Below are positions 53,843-62,320 of a stretch of DNA of 64,000 nucleotides, in pieces. Each line of letters begins with the position of its first letter. Within the stretch, counting starts at the first letter, position 1. Both the position numbers and the translations under genes were made by a program. The DNA is from Lachnospiraceae bacterium (GTDB lineage: Bacteria > Bacillota > Clostridia > Lachnospirales > Anaerotignaceae). The notes below the pieces were generated by a model. That model was not told the origin of the DNA and ran no database searches. It saw only the letters and a list, made by a program, of their open reading frames with translations. The DNA is taken from assembly GCA_910576545.1 (NCBI GenBank), contig CAJTKM010000010.1, positions 39,307 to 103,306 of the forward strand, read 5' to 3'.

Positions 53843-54689
53843 AATCGGCACAAGGAAAAGCGCGCTTGCACTGCGGCAGACAGAGCTTGCGGAAAACGCC
53901 CTGCGCGCGGCGTATCCTTCTCTGCGGCTGGAACGCGTTCTTTTGCAGGCAAAGGGCGATAAGGTGCTGGATAAGCCGCTTTGGGAAATCGGCAGGAGCG
54001 GCGAAGGGCTTTTTGCGTCTGAACTGGAAGGAATGCTTTTGCGGGACGAAATCGACATTGCAGTTCACAGCGGGAAGGACCTGCCGCAGTTTCTGCCGGA
54101 AGGTCTTGAGATTCTGGCGGCATTGAAGCGGGATGACCCGCGGGACGTGCTTGTCATGCCTGCCGGAAGGAGCGCGGGGGACTGCCGTACCATCGGGACG
54201 GGCAGCCTGCGGAGGCAGGCATTTCTGGCGGAACTGTGCCCAGAGGCGGAAACACGCCTGATTCGAGGAAACGTGCAGACGCGTCTGCAAAAAATGATGG
54301 ATGGCGGATATGATGGTATCGTGCTGGCAAAGGCGGGGTTGGACAGGCTCGGCATTTCTGAGTGGGACGGATACACATTCCATGTGTTTTCGCTGGAGGA
54401 ATGTCTGCCTGCGGCGTGTCAGGGCATCATTGTAGTGGAAGGGAAGCCGGAGCTGGCGGAATTATTTGGCAGAATCAGCCACAGGGAAACCATGATGGAA
54501 TTTGAAGCGGAACGGCGCGTGATGGAACTGATGGAGGCAGGATGCAGTCAGCCCGCAGCGGCTTTTGCGGAATATCGGAATGGGGAGATTCGTCTATGGG
54601 CTATGTTCGGGAACAGGCGCGCGGAGGGAACTGCTCCGGCGGAAAAGCGGCTGGAACTGGCGGCGGAAATTGCGGGGAGGCTGAAATGA
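53826..54689 (+). CDS. hemC: Porphobilinogen deaminase
   Basis: Hydroxymethylbilane synthase of 287 residues: IGTRKSALALRQTELAENAL, DIAVHSGKDLPQFLPEGLEI, RRQAFLAELCPEAE and the dipyrromethane-cofactor Cys in EAGCSQPAAAFAEY. It lies between the sirC-like gene and the cobA-hemD fusion, overlapping both. Confidence 0.96.
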   Translation: MKKTLKIGTRKSALALRQTELAENALRAAYPSLRLERVLLQAKGDKVLDKPLWEIGRSGEGLFASELEGMLLRDEIDIAVHSGKDLPQFLPEGLEILAALKRDDPRDVLVMPAGRSAGDCRTIGTGSLRRQAFLAELCPEAETRLIRGNVQTRLQKMMDGGYDGIVLAKAGLDRLGISEWDGYTFHVFSLEECLPAACQGIIVVEGKPELAELFGRISHRETMMEFEAERRVMELMEAGCSQPAAAFAEYRNGEIRLWAMFGNRRAEGTAPAEKRLELAAEIAGRLK

Positions 54690-56203
54690 AGGAGAAAAAG
54701 CTGGGAAAAGTCTATATTGTTGGTGCGGGCTGCGGGGACGCAGAATTGATTACATGGAAGGGATTGCGGCTGCTGCGGCAGTGCGATGTGGTTTTGTACG
54801 ACGACCTGAGCGCGGCGCGGCTTTTGGAGGAAACAAAAGAGGGCTGTGAGAAAATTCCTGTCGGCAAACGTTTCGGAAAACACTCTGCGGCACAGGAGGA
54901 AATCAACGTACTTTTGGTGGAAAAGGCGAAAGAAGGCAGGAATGTTGTGCGGCTCAAAGGCGGCGACCCGTTTGTGTTTGGACGCGGCGGGGAGGAAATA
55001 CTCGCGCTTCAGGCGGCGGGCGTGCCGTATGAGGAGGTGCCGGGCATAACGGCGGCGGTGGCTGTTCCGGCGGCGGCGGGGATTCCTGTGACGCACCGGA
55101 AACTGGCGCGCAGTTTTCACGTTATAACGGGGCATACGGCGGAAAACGGCCTGCCGGAGGACTTTGAAACGCTGGCACGACTGGACGGGACGCTTGTGTT
55201 CCTGATGGGACTGCACCATTTGGAGGAAATCGCGGAAGGGCTGTTGAAAAATGGCAAAAGCCCGGATACGCCCGCGGCTGTGGTTTCGCGGGGGGCAACG
55301 GCAGCGCAGAGGGTTGTACACGCGCCATTAGGGGAGATTGCGGCGGCGGTTCGTGCGGCAGGGCTGGAGGCTCCTGCGGTCATTATTGTGGGGGCTGTGG
55401 CAGGGCTGGATTTTTCCGGAACGATTGCAAAGGAACTGCAAGGCGTGCGTATCGGCGTGACGGGGACGCGTTCTATTGTGCGGAAGTTACGGGAAGGCCT
55501 GGAGGAGCTGGGCGCGGAGGTAACGGAAATGGAGATTTCCTGCCTGATGCCCTATGCACAGGGGGACGCGCTGGCGGCGGCTTTGCATGGGCAGGGCTGG
55601 CTGGTCTTTACAAGCCCGAATGGTGTAGAGATCTTTTTTGCGGGTATGCAGGAGCGGCGGCAGGATATCCGTACGCTTGCGGGCTGGAAATTCGCGGTGA
55701 TTGGGCCCGGGACAGCGCGGGCATTGGCGAAAAGGGGGATTTTTGCGGCGTATATGCCGGAGCAATATAATGTAGAGAGCCTTGCGGCAGGGCTTTGCGA
55801 AGCGGCGCGGCAGGATAAGGAAGTCCTGATTCTGCGGGCGGAACAGGGATCGCCTGTGCTGACGGAACATTTGGCGGCGGCAGGGATACCGTTTCGGGAA
55901 ATCAAGCTGTACGATATTGCTGTGGACAGGGAACGGCTTTCTGCGGCGCGTGAGAAAGCTGAGGAAATGGATTTCATTACGTTCGCAAGCGGTTCGGGCG
56001 TGAGGAATTTTCTGGAGGACGGCGGAAAACTGCCGGAGGGCGTGCGTGCGGTCTGCATCGGGCAGGCGACGGCTGAGGTTCTGCGGGAATATGGATACGA
56101 CTCTGTGACAGCAGAGGAATCCAGCGCGGAGGGCATTCTGCGGGCAGTCCTTTGGGAAAGGGAAAAGCTCCATACAGAAGGCGGCAGAGGGGGCTTTGTT
56201 TGA
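54686..56203 (+). CDS. CobA-HemD fusion: uroporphyrinogen-III methyltransferase and synthase
   Basis: A 505-residue two-domain enzyme. Residues 1-245 are the SAM uroporphyrinogen-III C-methyltransferase (VYIVGAGCGDAELITWKGL; VVRLKGGDPFVFGRGGEE; GITAAVAVPAAAGIPVT). Residues 255-505 are uroporphyrinogen-III synthase (IGVTGTRSIVRKLREGLEEL; LVFTSPNGVEIFF; TFASGSGVRNF). One polypeptide thus takes hydroxymethylbilane to precorrin-2. The start overlaps the hemC stop as ATGA. hemB and hemL are not in the window. Confidence 0.93.
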   Translation: MKEKKLGKVYIVGAGCGDAELITWKGLRLLRQCDVVLYDDLSAARLLEETKEGCEKIPVGKRFGKHSAAQEEINVLLVEKAKEGRNVVRLKGGDPFVFGRGGEEILALQAAGVPYEEVPGITAAVAVPAAAGIPVTHRKLARSFHVITGHTAENGLPEDFETLARLDGTLVFLMGLHHLEEIAEGLLKNGKSPDTPAAVVSRGATAAQRVVHAPLGEIAAAVRAAGLEAPAVIIVGAVAGLDFSGTIAKELQGVRIGVTGTRSIVRKLREGLEELGAEVTEMEISCLMPYAQGDALAAALHGQGWLVFTSPNGVEIFFAGMQERRQDIRTLAGWKFAVIGPGTARALAKRGIFAAYMPEQYNVESLAAGLCEAARQDKEVLILRAEQGSPVLTEHLAAAGIPFREIKLYDIAVDRERLSAAREKAEEMDFITFASGSGVRNFLEDGGKLPEGVRAVCIGQATAEVLREYGYDSVTAEESSAEGILRAVLWEREKLHTEGGRGGFV

Positions 56204-56228
56204 CAAGAGGACGGTTTTATGGTAACAT
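56200..56228 (+). promoter_or_regulatory. Promoter of the TIM-barrel protein gene
   Basis: TTGACA (56200-56205), 17-base spacer, TAACAT (56223-56228), 65 bases before the start. Confidence 0.7.
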
Positions 56229-56292
56229 ATATGCATTATCATAATGGAATCTATGGAATACGCGAATATTTTCGCGGGAAAGGAAACTGCCT

Positions 56293-57018
56293 GTGAACGG
56301 AAAAAAGAAACTTTCGGAAAAGAAGATCCCGCATATCGCAACAAAACTAAGGGACCATATCGTAACTGTGCCGCATGAGATTCTGGCGGCGAGCGGCATC
56401 GTAATTATGGGAAGGCGTATCAAGTCCCTTATTTTTTCCACGGATATCGCCATTATCCGCAACTGCAATGCAGATGCTGTTCTGGCGGTCTACCCGTTTA
56501 CGCCGCAGCAAATCATCGCGGACGCGATTGTATCAACATCCAGTATGCCTGTATTCTGCGGCGTTGGCGGCGGGACAACGACCGGCGCACGTGTGGTGAT
56601 GCTGGCGAAGGATGCGGAGGCACTGGGCGCTACGGCTGTTGTCGTGAATGCGCCGACCAGCAATACGGTTATTCAGCATATCCGTAATGTGGTGGATATC
56701 CCTATCGTTGTTACGGTTCTGGACGAAAATACAGACATTGAAGCGCGGCTTGCGGCTGGGGCAGGGATACTGAACATTTCCGCGGCGGCAAGAACGCCGG
56801 AGGTTGTGCGCATCATACGGGAAAAATACCCGGATGTACCCATCATTGCAACGGGTGGGCCAACGCGGGAAAGTATCACCAGGACTGTACAGGCGGGCGC
56901 GAATGCCATCAGCTTTACACCGCCGACCGCAGCTGACCTTTTTAGCGGGCTGATGACGCGTTACCGTAACGAACATGAAACCAGAACGAGGGAAAGCAGG
57001 GAGGCAGAGGAAAACTGA
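56293..57018 (+). CDS. TIM-barrel phosphate-binding protein of unknown substrate
   Basis: A 241-residue protein with the late phosphate-binding pattern of HisA/ThiG/NanE-like barrels: PVFCGVGGGTTTGARVVM, GATAVVVNAPTSNTV, VPIIATGGPTRESI and AGANAISFTPPTAADLF. It belongs to a clostridial family usually labelled only 'hydrolase', starting IPHIATKLRDHIV. GTG start behind AAAGGAAACTGC. Reaction unknown. Confidence 0.75.
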   Translation: MNGKKKLSEKKIPHIATKLRDHIVTVPHEILAASGIVIMGRRIKSLIFSTDIAIIRNCNADAVLAVYPFTPQQIIADAIVSTSSMPVFCGVGGGTTTGARVVMLAKDAEALGATAVVVNAPTSNTVIQHIRNVVDIPIVVTVLDENTDIEARLAAGAGILNISAAARTPEVVRIIREKYPDVPIIATGGPTRESITRTVQAGANAISFTPPTAADLFSGLMTRYRNEHETRTRESREAEEN

Positions 57019-57135
57019 ATACGGCAGGCGGAGCGCGAAGCGGGGATTCACCGCCTGCAAAAGAGAGGGGCATTTGGGCGGAATGCCTTTTTTATTTCCG
57101 CGAAAAAAGTTTTCGCGTATTTTCTCGAAAGGGTG

Positions 57136-57164
57136 TTGACGTTGGGAATCTGGAGGAATATACT
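57136..57164 (+). promoter_or_regulatory. Strong sigma-A promoter of the mgtE leader
   Basis: TTGACG (57136-57141), 17-base spacer, TATACT (57159-57164). It lies about 500 bases before the mgtE start. Confidence 0.8.
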
Positions 57165-57187
57165 GAAAGTATGCCAAAATAATGTTA

Positions 57188-57350
57188 AGAATCTATCCGT
57201 AAATTATCTGCGCACATCCTGCTTCATCTTTTCCGGCAGCCTTTGTCGCTTTTCCCTGCCGTACCACCCGGTACGCCTGCAAAAAAGCTCCCTGCCTGCC
57301 GAAAAACCGGACTGTGCAATCTGCACGTATCTTATTTACGGATAAGTTCT
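57188..57350 (+). ncRNA. Rod-like structured RNA in the mgtE leader
   Basis: AGAAtctATCCGTAAAT (57188-57204) pairs with ATTTACGGATaagTTCT (57334-57350), closing a 163-base element just after the promoter. Inside, TTTTcCGGCAG pairs with CTGCCGAAAA, GCTTTT with AAAAGC and CGTACC with GGTACG, giving one long stem with bulges. I do not see the conserved blocks of the M-box Mg riboswitch. It could be a cis-acting Mg sensor of another kind or a small RNA. Confidence 0.55.
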
Positions 57351-57373
57351 AAGAAAAATGGAGGTGGGGCAGT

Positions 57374-57490
57374 ATGGACGGCGGCCATAATAAGGGCGAG
57401 ATTGCTTTGGAGCCTGACAGTTACCGATTATGCCAAAAGAATAACGCTGTGCGTCTGGGTCCTCCTCTTTTTTGCAAACTACGGAGATAA
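57374..57490 (+). CDS. Possible leader peptide upstream of mgtE
   Basis: A 38-codon frame with a strong GGAGGTGGGG (57359-57368) 5 bases before its ATG. The product begins MDGGHNKGEIALEPDSYRL and has no close likeness I know. It lies between the structured RNA and the terminator before mgtE, where leader peptides that sense ribosome progress are found. Confidence 0.4.
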   Translation: MDGGHNKGEIALEPDSYRLCQKNNAVRLGPPLFCKLRR

Positions 57491-57598
57491 AACAGACGGG
57501 AAAAGGGCAGAATCATAGATATGGGGCTGTCCGCTGTTGTCTGCCGGAAAGATTTTCGAGGCAGACTGGTTTTCTGCGCCCGTTTCCAAGAAAAAGAC

Positions 57599-57643
57599 GC
57601 ACTGCGTAGAACCCTGTTGCGGGGGCGGCGGCGGTGCTTTTTT
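57599..57643 (+). terminator. Terminator-like hairpin immediately before mgtE
   Basis: GCACTGC (57599-57605) pairs with GCGGTGC (57631-57637), an inner CCCTgttgcGGGG adds stability, and six Ts follow. It ends 22 bases before the mgtE start, so it could stop transcripts before the gene. Confidence 0.7.
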
Positions 57644-57664
57644 ATTTGGAATGGGGTGGAGAAA

Positions 57665-59017
57665 ATGGATGAGATGCAGGAGCTTTTTGAGAAGCTGAAC
57701 AAATGGATGGAGACAGGGGAATATACCCTGCTGAAGGAAGGGCTGAATACAGAACAGCCGGCGAATATTGCGGAATATTTTGAGGAACTTTCCGCGGAAA
57801 AGCAGCTTTTTGTATTCCGGCTTTTGACAAAAGATATGGCGGCTGAGGTCTTTACTTATATGGACAGCGACACACAGGAGCATATTGTCCATTCGATTAC
57901 AGACCGGGAGGTGCGCAATATAGTTGATGAGATGTTCCTGGATGATACGGTGGACTTTCTGGAGGAAGCCCCCGCGAACCTTGTCAAAAAAGTCCTTCGA
58001 AACACAGACGCGGAAACTAGGCAGTTGATTAACCGTTTTTTGAATTACCCGGAAAATTCTGCCGGCAGCCTGATGACGATTGAATTCGTTCGTCTGCGCG
58101 GGCAGATGACGGCGGCAGAGGCTCTGCGGCAGATCAAGCAGACGGGTATGGATAAGGAAACGATATATACCTGCTATGTAATAGACGCACGGAGAAAACT
58201 GATCGGTGTTGTGCCTCTGAGGACGCTGATTTGCTCCAAAGATGAAAGCACGATTGCAGAGCTGATGCAGGATGATGTGGTTTCCGTACAGACGATGGAT
58301 GACCAGGAGGAAGTCGCGAACATCTTCAAAAAATACAACTGGATGGCTTTGCCGGTAACGGATAAGGAAGGCCGTCTGGTAGGCATTATTACAGTAGACG
58401 ATATCGTAGACGTTATTGAACAGGAAACAACGGAGGATATGGAAAAGATGGCGGCTGTGCTGCCTTCTGACGATGAATATCTGAAAATGAGCGTGCTGGA
58501 ACTGGCAAAAAACAGGATTCCGTGGCTTTGCGTGCTGATGATTTCGGGTACGCTAAGTGCGTTTGTCGTGGAGCAGTATCAGACGCTGCTGAGCTCTGTT
58601 GTAATACTTTCCAGCTTTATGACGATTATTACCGGCACAGGGGGGAATGCCGGTTCACAGGCCTCGGCAATGATTATCCGCGGTATGGCTCTGGGTGAGA
58701 TACAGCTGCGGGATACGATGAAGGTCGTAAGTAAGGAATTTTGCGTCGGCCTGATTTGCGGGGCGATACTTGGGCTGGTGAATATGGCGCGCATGACATT
58801 TTTGAGCAGGGGAACAGATGTTGTGGTGGATTTGACGGTTTCTATCAGCATGGCGGCGGCGGTGATACTGGCAAAAACCATCGGGTGCCTGCTGCCGATA
58901 CTGGCGAAAGCTGTCCGTCTGGATCCTGCTATGATGGCTGGGCCGCTGATTTCTACGGTGGTGGACGCGATTGCACTGGTGATGTATTTCAGTATTGCTA
59001 CGGCGTTGATATTATAA
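57665..59017 (+). CDS. mgtE: Magnesium transporter MgtE
   Basis: A Mg2+ channel of 450 residues, the family's usual length: N-terminal cytoplasmic domain (NIAEYFEELSAEKQLFVFRL), two CBS domains (about 135-250; ARRKLIGVVPLRTLI and EGRLVGIITVDDIVDVIEQE) and a five-helix membrane domain (ITGTGGNAGSQASAMIIRGM, the conserved pore region). The start at 57665 follows GGGTGGAGAAA; a longer frame to 57521 runs through the terminator and is unlikely. Confidence 0.95.
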   Translation: MDEMQELFEKLNKWMETGEYTLLKEGLNTEQPANIAEYFEELSAEKQLFVFRLLTKDMAAEVFTYMDSDTQEHIVHSITDREVRNIVDEMFLDDTVDFLEEAPANLVKKVLRNTDAETRQLINRFLNYPENSAGSLMTIEFVRLRGQMTAAEALRQIKQTGMDKETIYTCYVIDARRKLIGVVPLRTLICSKDESTIAELMQDDVVSVQTMDDQEEVANIFKKYNWMALPVTDKEGRLVGIITVDDIVDVIEQETTEDMEKMAAVLPSDDEYLKMSVLELAKNRIPWLCVLMISGTLSAFVVEQYQTLLSSVVILSSFMTIITGTGGNAGSQASAMIIRGMALGEIQLRDTMKVVSKEFCVGLICGAILGLVNMARMTFLSRGTDVVVDLTVSISMAAAVILAKTIGCLLPILAKAVRLDPAMMAGPLISTVVDAIALVMYFSIATALIL

Positions 59018-59051
59018 AGGGCTGGCATTGTTGGATATGGAGGCAGATGAG

Positions 59052-59183
59052 ATGAAAAATTTGGAAGTGCTGAGAAAGCTGTTCAGCAAAAATTCGGCTG
59101 TGACAGCGGCAGCAACATTGGCTGGCGCGGCAGTCGGCGCAGTGCTGGGCGTTCTGACTTACTATAATGGCTGGCTGGGATGA
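59052..59183 (+). CDS. Small single-pass membrane protein
   Basis: A 43-residue gene 34 bases after mgtE, with GGAGG 9 bases before its ATG. The N-terminus is charged (MKNLEVLRKLFSKNS), followed by one glycine/alanine-rich membrane helix (TLAGAAVGAVLGVLTYYNGW). Probably co-transcribed with mgtE; function unknown. Confidence 0.55.
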   Translation: MKNLEVLRKLFSKNSAVTAAATLAGAAVGAVLGVLTYYNGWLG

Positions 59184-59270
59184 AATTTCCCGTTGTGCTG
59201 TTGGTTGCTTGAGGCCTGTGGAATCTGCACAGGCTGGGTGTTGTCTGGGCGGATCCACTCGAATTTTCTC

Positions 59271-59299
59271 TTGTCAATGCACACAGCCTATGCTAATAT
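59271..59299 (+). promoter_or_regulatory. Promoter of guaA
   Basis: TTGTCA (59271-59276), 17-base spacer, TAATAT (59294-59299). Confidence 0.7.
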
Positions 59300-59312
59300 T
59301 GAAGAAAGAACC

Positions 59313-59350
59313 AGCCGCCGAGATGCGGAACAGATTCTCAGGCGGCTTTT
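59313..59350 (+). terminator. Hairpin with T-run in the guaA leader
   Basis: AGCCGCCgAGA (59313-59323) pairs with TCTcaGGCGGCT (59336-59347), followed by TTTTCTGTTT. It starts about 8 bases after the expected transcript start and 42 bases before guaA. The purine riboswitch core is not seen, so it is either the end of upstream transcription or an attenuator. Confidence 0.6.
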
Positions 59351-59391
59351 CTGTTTACCCGTAAAACTTGAACCGGAATTGGAGGTCAGAT

Positions 59392-60930
59392 ATGAACCGT
59401 GAAACGATTGTAGTACTGGATTTCGGTGGCCAGTATAATCAGTTGATTGCGCGGCGTGTCAGGGAGCATCACGTTTATTGTGAGATTATCCCCTGGAATA
59501 AGCCGTTGGAAGAAATTAAGGCGAAGAATCCGAAGGGCATTATCTTTACAGGTGGCCCGAACAGCGTTTATGACGATAATTCCCCCAAATGCGACTCTGC
59601 TCTGTTTGAAATGGGCGTGCCTGTGCTGGGTATCTGCTACGGCTGTCAGCTGATGGCGTATACATTGGGCGGCAAGGTTGGACATGCAGGGGAGAAAAGC
59701 GAATATGGCAAAGCAGAAGTTACGTTTGCCATAGACAGTAAGCTTTTGAAGGGGATTGATGCGCACGAAATCTGCTGGATGAGCCATACTGACTATGTGA
59801 CAGAGCTGCCGGAGGGTTTCCGCGTGATTGGGACAACCCCCACCTGCCCCGCCGCTGCTATCGAATGTCCGGAAAAGGGATTTTATGGCGTGCAGTTCCA
59901 TCCTGAGGTGAACCATACGCCAAAAGGTACAGATATGATACGCAATTTCCTGTTTGAAGTCTGCGGTTGTACCGGCGATTGGACGATGACAAACTATATT
60001 GAGGATCAGATTCAGAAAATCCGTGCGCAGGTTGGTGATGGCAAGGTGCTGTGTGCGCTTTCCGGCGGTGTGGATTCCAGTGTTGTTGCCGCGCTCGTTT
60101 CCAAGGCAATCGGAAAACAGCTGACGTGCGTTTTTGTAGACCATGGCCTGATGCGTAAAAATGAGGGCGATGAGGTCGAAGCGGCGTTCAAGGGTTTCTT
60201 CGATGCACATTTTGTGCGCGCTAACGCACAGAAACGCTTCCTCGCGAAGCTGAAAGGCGTGACTGACCCGGAGCAGAAACGTAAAATCATCGGGGAAGAA
60301 TTTATACGTGTATTTGAGGATGAAGCGAAAAAAATCGGAAAAGTAAACTTTTTGGTGCAGGGTACGATTTATCCTGACGTGATTGAAAGCGGACTTGGAG
60401 ATTCCGCTGTGATTAAGTCCCATCATAATGTGGGTGGCCTTCCTTCTGTTGTGGATTTTGAGGAATTGATTGAGCCGCTTCGCCTGCTGTTTAAGGATGA
60501 AGTGCGCCAGATGGGGCTGGAGCTTGGTCTGCCGAAGCATCTGGTGTGGCGGCAGCCGTTCCCTGGCCCTGGCTTGGGCATCCGTGTCATTGGTGAGGTG
60601 ACGGAGGATAAGCTGGAAATTCTGCGCGATGCGGATGCGATTTTCCGCGAGGAAATTGCGAATGCTGGGCTGGAACAGAGCATTAACCAGTATTTTGCCG
60701 TTATTACGGATATGCGGTCTGTTGGTGTTATGGGTGATTTCCGGACGTATGATTATACTATCGCCCTGCGCGGTGTGACGACAACGGATTTTATGACTGC
60801 TGATTGGGCAAGAATACCGTATGATGTGCTTGATAAGGTGTCGATCCGTATTGTAAATGAGGTGAAGCACGTGAATCGTGTTGTGTATGATATTACGTCT
60901 AAGCCGCCTGCAACGATAGAGTTCGAATAA
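59392..60930 (+). CDS. guaA: GMP synthase (glutamine-hydrolysing)
   Basis: A 512-residue enzyme converting XMP to GMP. N-terminal glutamine amidotransferase with catalytic Cys in [16 protein letters not shown] and His in [15 protein letters not shown]-pyrophosphatase with the P-loop [15 protein letters not shown]-terminal dimerisation domain ending [17 protein letters not shown]. The start at 59392 follows TGGAGGTCAGAT. Confidence 0.98.
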   Translation: MNRETIVVLDFGGQYNQLIARRVREHHVYCEIIPWNKPLEEIKAKNPKGIIFTGGPNSVYDDNSPKCDSALFEMGVPVLGICYGCQLMAYTLGGKVGHAGEKSEYGKAEVTFAIDSKLLKGIDAHEICWMSHTDYVTELPEGFRVIGTTPTCPAAAIECPEKGFYGVQFHPEVNHTPKGTDMIRNFLFEVCGCTGDWTMTNYIEDQIQKIRAQVGDGKVLCALSGGVDSSVVAALVSKAIGKQLTCVFVDHGLMRKNEGDEVEAAFKGFFDAHFVRANAQKRFLAKLKGVTDPEQKRKIIGEEFIRVFEDEAKKIGKVNFLVQGTIYPDVIESGLGDSAVIKSHHNVGGLPSVVDFEELIEPLRLLFKDEVRQMGLELGLPKHLVWRQPFPGPGLGIRVIGEVTEDKLEILRDADAIFREEIANAGLEQSINQYFAVITDMRSVGVMGDFRTYDYTIALRGVTTTDFMTADWARIPYDVLDKVSIRIVNEVKHVNRVVYDITSKPPATIEFE

Positions 60931-60938
60931 ACGATTGG

Positions 60939-60979
60939 AACGCTGGAAGCCTGTGTTTATGCAGGTTTTCCGGCGTTTT
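60939..60979 (+). terminator. Terminator of guaA
   Basis: AACGCTGGAA (60939-60948), inner CCTG/CAGG, and TTCCGGCGTT (60968-60977) followed by TT. It marks the right limit of the GC-balanced core region; base composition turns AT-rich soon after. Confidence 0.85.
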
Positions 60980-61099
60980 GCTTTGCTTGTGGTTCTATTC
61001 TGGTTCTAAAACATTGTATCCGTAATGCTTAATGAGGCAAGTATGTTATAAGCTGTTGATATTTCTAAGCTATGTAATTGATGAAGTTTGTTAAAATAG

Positions 61100-61128
61100 T
61101 TGATATTTTAAACGACATTTAGTATAAT
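61100..61128 (+). promoter_or_regulatory. Promoter of the retron operon
   Basis: TTGATA (61100-61105), 17-base spacer, TATAAT (61123-61128). It is the only strong promoter before the effector, so effector, RNA and RT are probably one transcript. The 110-base leader to the effector shows no msr-like structure. Confidence 0.75.
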
Positions 61129-61251
61129 ATGGACGTATGATTCATGATGGTAATAGAAATCTGAAAGATGATGTAATTCAAAATATTTATTAGGTAATTT
61201 AAATAGATGGAGATAAGGATAAATTATTTTAGTTGAGTATAGGGAATAGGT

Positions 61252-62133
61252 ATGCAAAATGCAACTGTTAAGTTAATATATGAGGAGATTTTTCTTCATA
61301 TGGAGCAAAATAATATTGATTTGTTTCTATGTGGAGGAGCCAGTAATAGAAGTTACATATCTAGCAGGGATCGATTAAGAAAACGTTTAGAAAAAAATAG
61401 AAAATTAACCATTTTCTATCCAGAAGATATGTTCATGGAATTGTTAAGCAGAAAAAAATATGATCTTTTAACTTTGGAACAATTTTTAGCAGAAAATAGT
61501 GATGAAATATTAATTGTTTGCGAAAGTCCGGGTTCTTTTGCTGAATTGGGAGCATTTGCAAATAATGAACGTACTATAGGTAAAGTTGTAGTATTGATTC
61601 AGAAAAAATTTAAAAATGCTAAGAGTTTTATTATGCAAGGACCTGTCAAGTACGTTGAGACTTATAATAAAAAAAATGTCATTTATTATAATCAAGATAT
61701 GGATGATATGGAAAAAGAAGTGAATAAATATCTTGATTCAAAATATTGGTTTTATCGTAATCGAAAATTTAGGAAATTTGGTCCTAATACAAAAGAAATT
61801 AATTTGATAGTTGGACAATATTATTTTATGATTTTATTATTATTTTTTTATAAAAATATAGAAATAAAGAATATGAATGAGTTAATAAAAAAAATATATT
61901 TTGAGCGTGGTTTTAGTGCTGATTATTTTGAAATCGTTTATTCAGCAGCATTAAGAAGACTTTATAAAGAGGGAATGCTAAATAAAGAATTTAACGAAAG
62001 TAAAAGTTATTATAAATTAACACAGAAAGGATATGGTAGTGCAAAAAGCATATTGAATAATGTTATGATAGAAAACAGAGATAGAATAATTAATGGGATT
62101 AGATTAAAAATACTTAGGGATCAATATTGTTAA
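61252..62133 (+). CDS. Retron effector, nucleoside deoxyribosyltransferase-like (St85/Ec86 type)
   Basis: Toxic effector of an anti-phage retron, 293 residues. Residues about 20-135 are an NDT-like Rossmann domain: LFLCGGAS (24-31), TIFYPEDMFMELL, and the hallmark CESPGSFAELGAF (90-102) whose Glu-91 and Glu-98 are probable catalytic residues. Residues about 200-290 form a winged-helix domain (EIVYSAALRRLYKEGMLNKE, SKSYYKLTQKGYGSAKSIL), as in retron St85-family effectors. These effectors are thought to degrade nucleotides such as NAD when freed from the RT-msDNA complex. Codons are AT-rich, unlike the core genes. The stop codon lies in the a1 arm of the retron RNA. Confidence 0.88.
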   Translation: MQNATVKLIYEEIFLHMEQNNIDLFLCGGASNRSYISSRDRLRKRLEKNRKLTIFYPEDMFMELLSRKKYDLLTLEQFLAENSDEILIVCESPGSFAELGAFANNERTIGKVVVLIQKKFKNAKSFIMQGPVKYVETYNKKNVIYYNQDMDDMEKEVNKYLDSKYWFYRNRKFRKFGPNTKEINLIVGQYYFMILLLFFYKNIEIKNMNELIKKIYFERGFSADYFEIVYSAALRRLYKEGMLNKEFNESKSYYKLTQKGYGSAKSILNNVMIENRDRIINGIRLKILRDQYC

Positions 62134-62319
62134 CATCACTTTTTTAGAACGTTACGGATACATATAGTTATTGTGTTGAAGTTTACGGGAGATGGTTCGT
62201 CTTCCTGAGTTATTTAACATAGCAATAGTTGGTCAACCACCACGGTGCTATTCCACGACTGTGAAATACCCCCGTGGTGTTGACGCAAAATATTTAAGGT
62301 AAGAAAGTGGTGTTAACAA
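62127..62319 (+). ncRNA. Retron msr-msd RNA
   Basis: Template and primer RNA for msDNA. The a1 arm TTGTTAACATCACTTTTTT (62127-62145) pairs along all 19 positions (two G-U) with the a2 arm AAGAAAGTGGTGTTAACAA (62301-62319). The A-G just after a1 puts the likely branching guanosine at 62147. The msr part has GGGAGA...TCTTCC within a TATTGT/GCAATA stem. The msd part is a long hairpin, GTCAACcACCACGG (62232-62245) with CCGTGGTGTTGAC (62272-62284). The RNA fills the gap between effector and RT. Boundaries are inferred from pairing only. Confidence 0.82.
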
Positions 62320-62320
62320 T

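Noticed and set aside
57188..57350. M-box magnesium riboswitch before mgtE.
   Set aside because: The conserved strings expected for the M-box (such as GGTGAGGCTCC and GCTAAAGCTCT) are not found in either part of the leader.
57521..57664. N-terminal extension of mgtE.
   Set aside because: The extension covers the terminator hairpin, has no family similarity, and the start at 57665 has a good ribosome site and gives the normal length.
59300..59391. Purine riboswitch before guaA.
   Set aside because: The leader is only about 85 bases and lacks the conserved three-way junction loops; only a hairpin with T-run is present.
61135..61251. msr-msd RNA upstream of the effector.
   Set aside because: No paired arms or long hairpin there, while the 62127-62319 gap has a full a1/a2 stem and msd hairpin.
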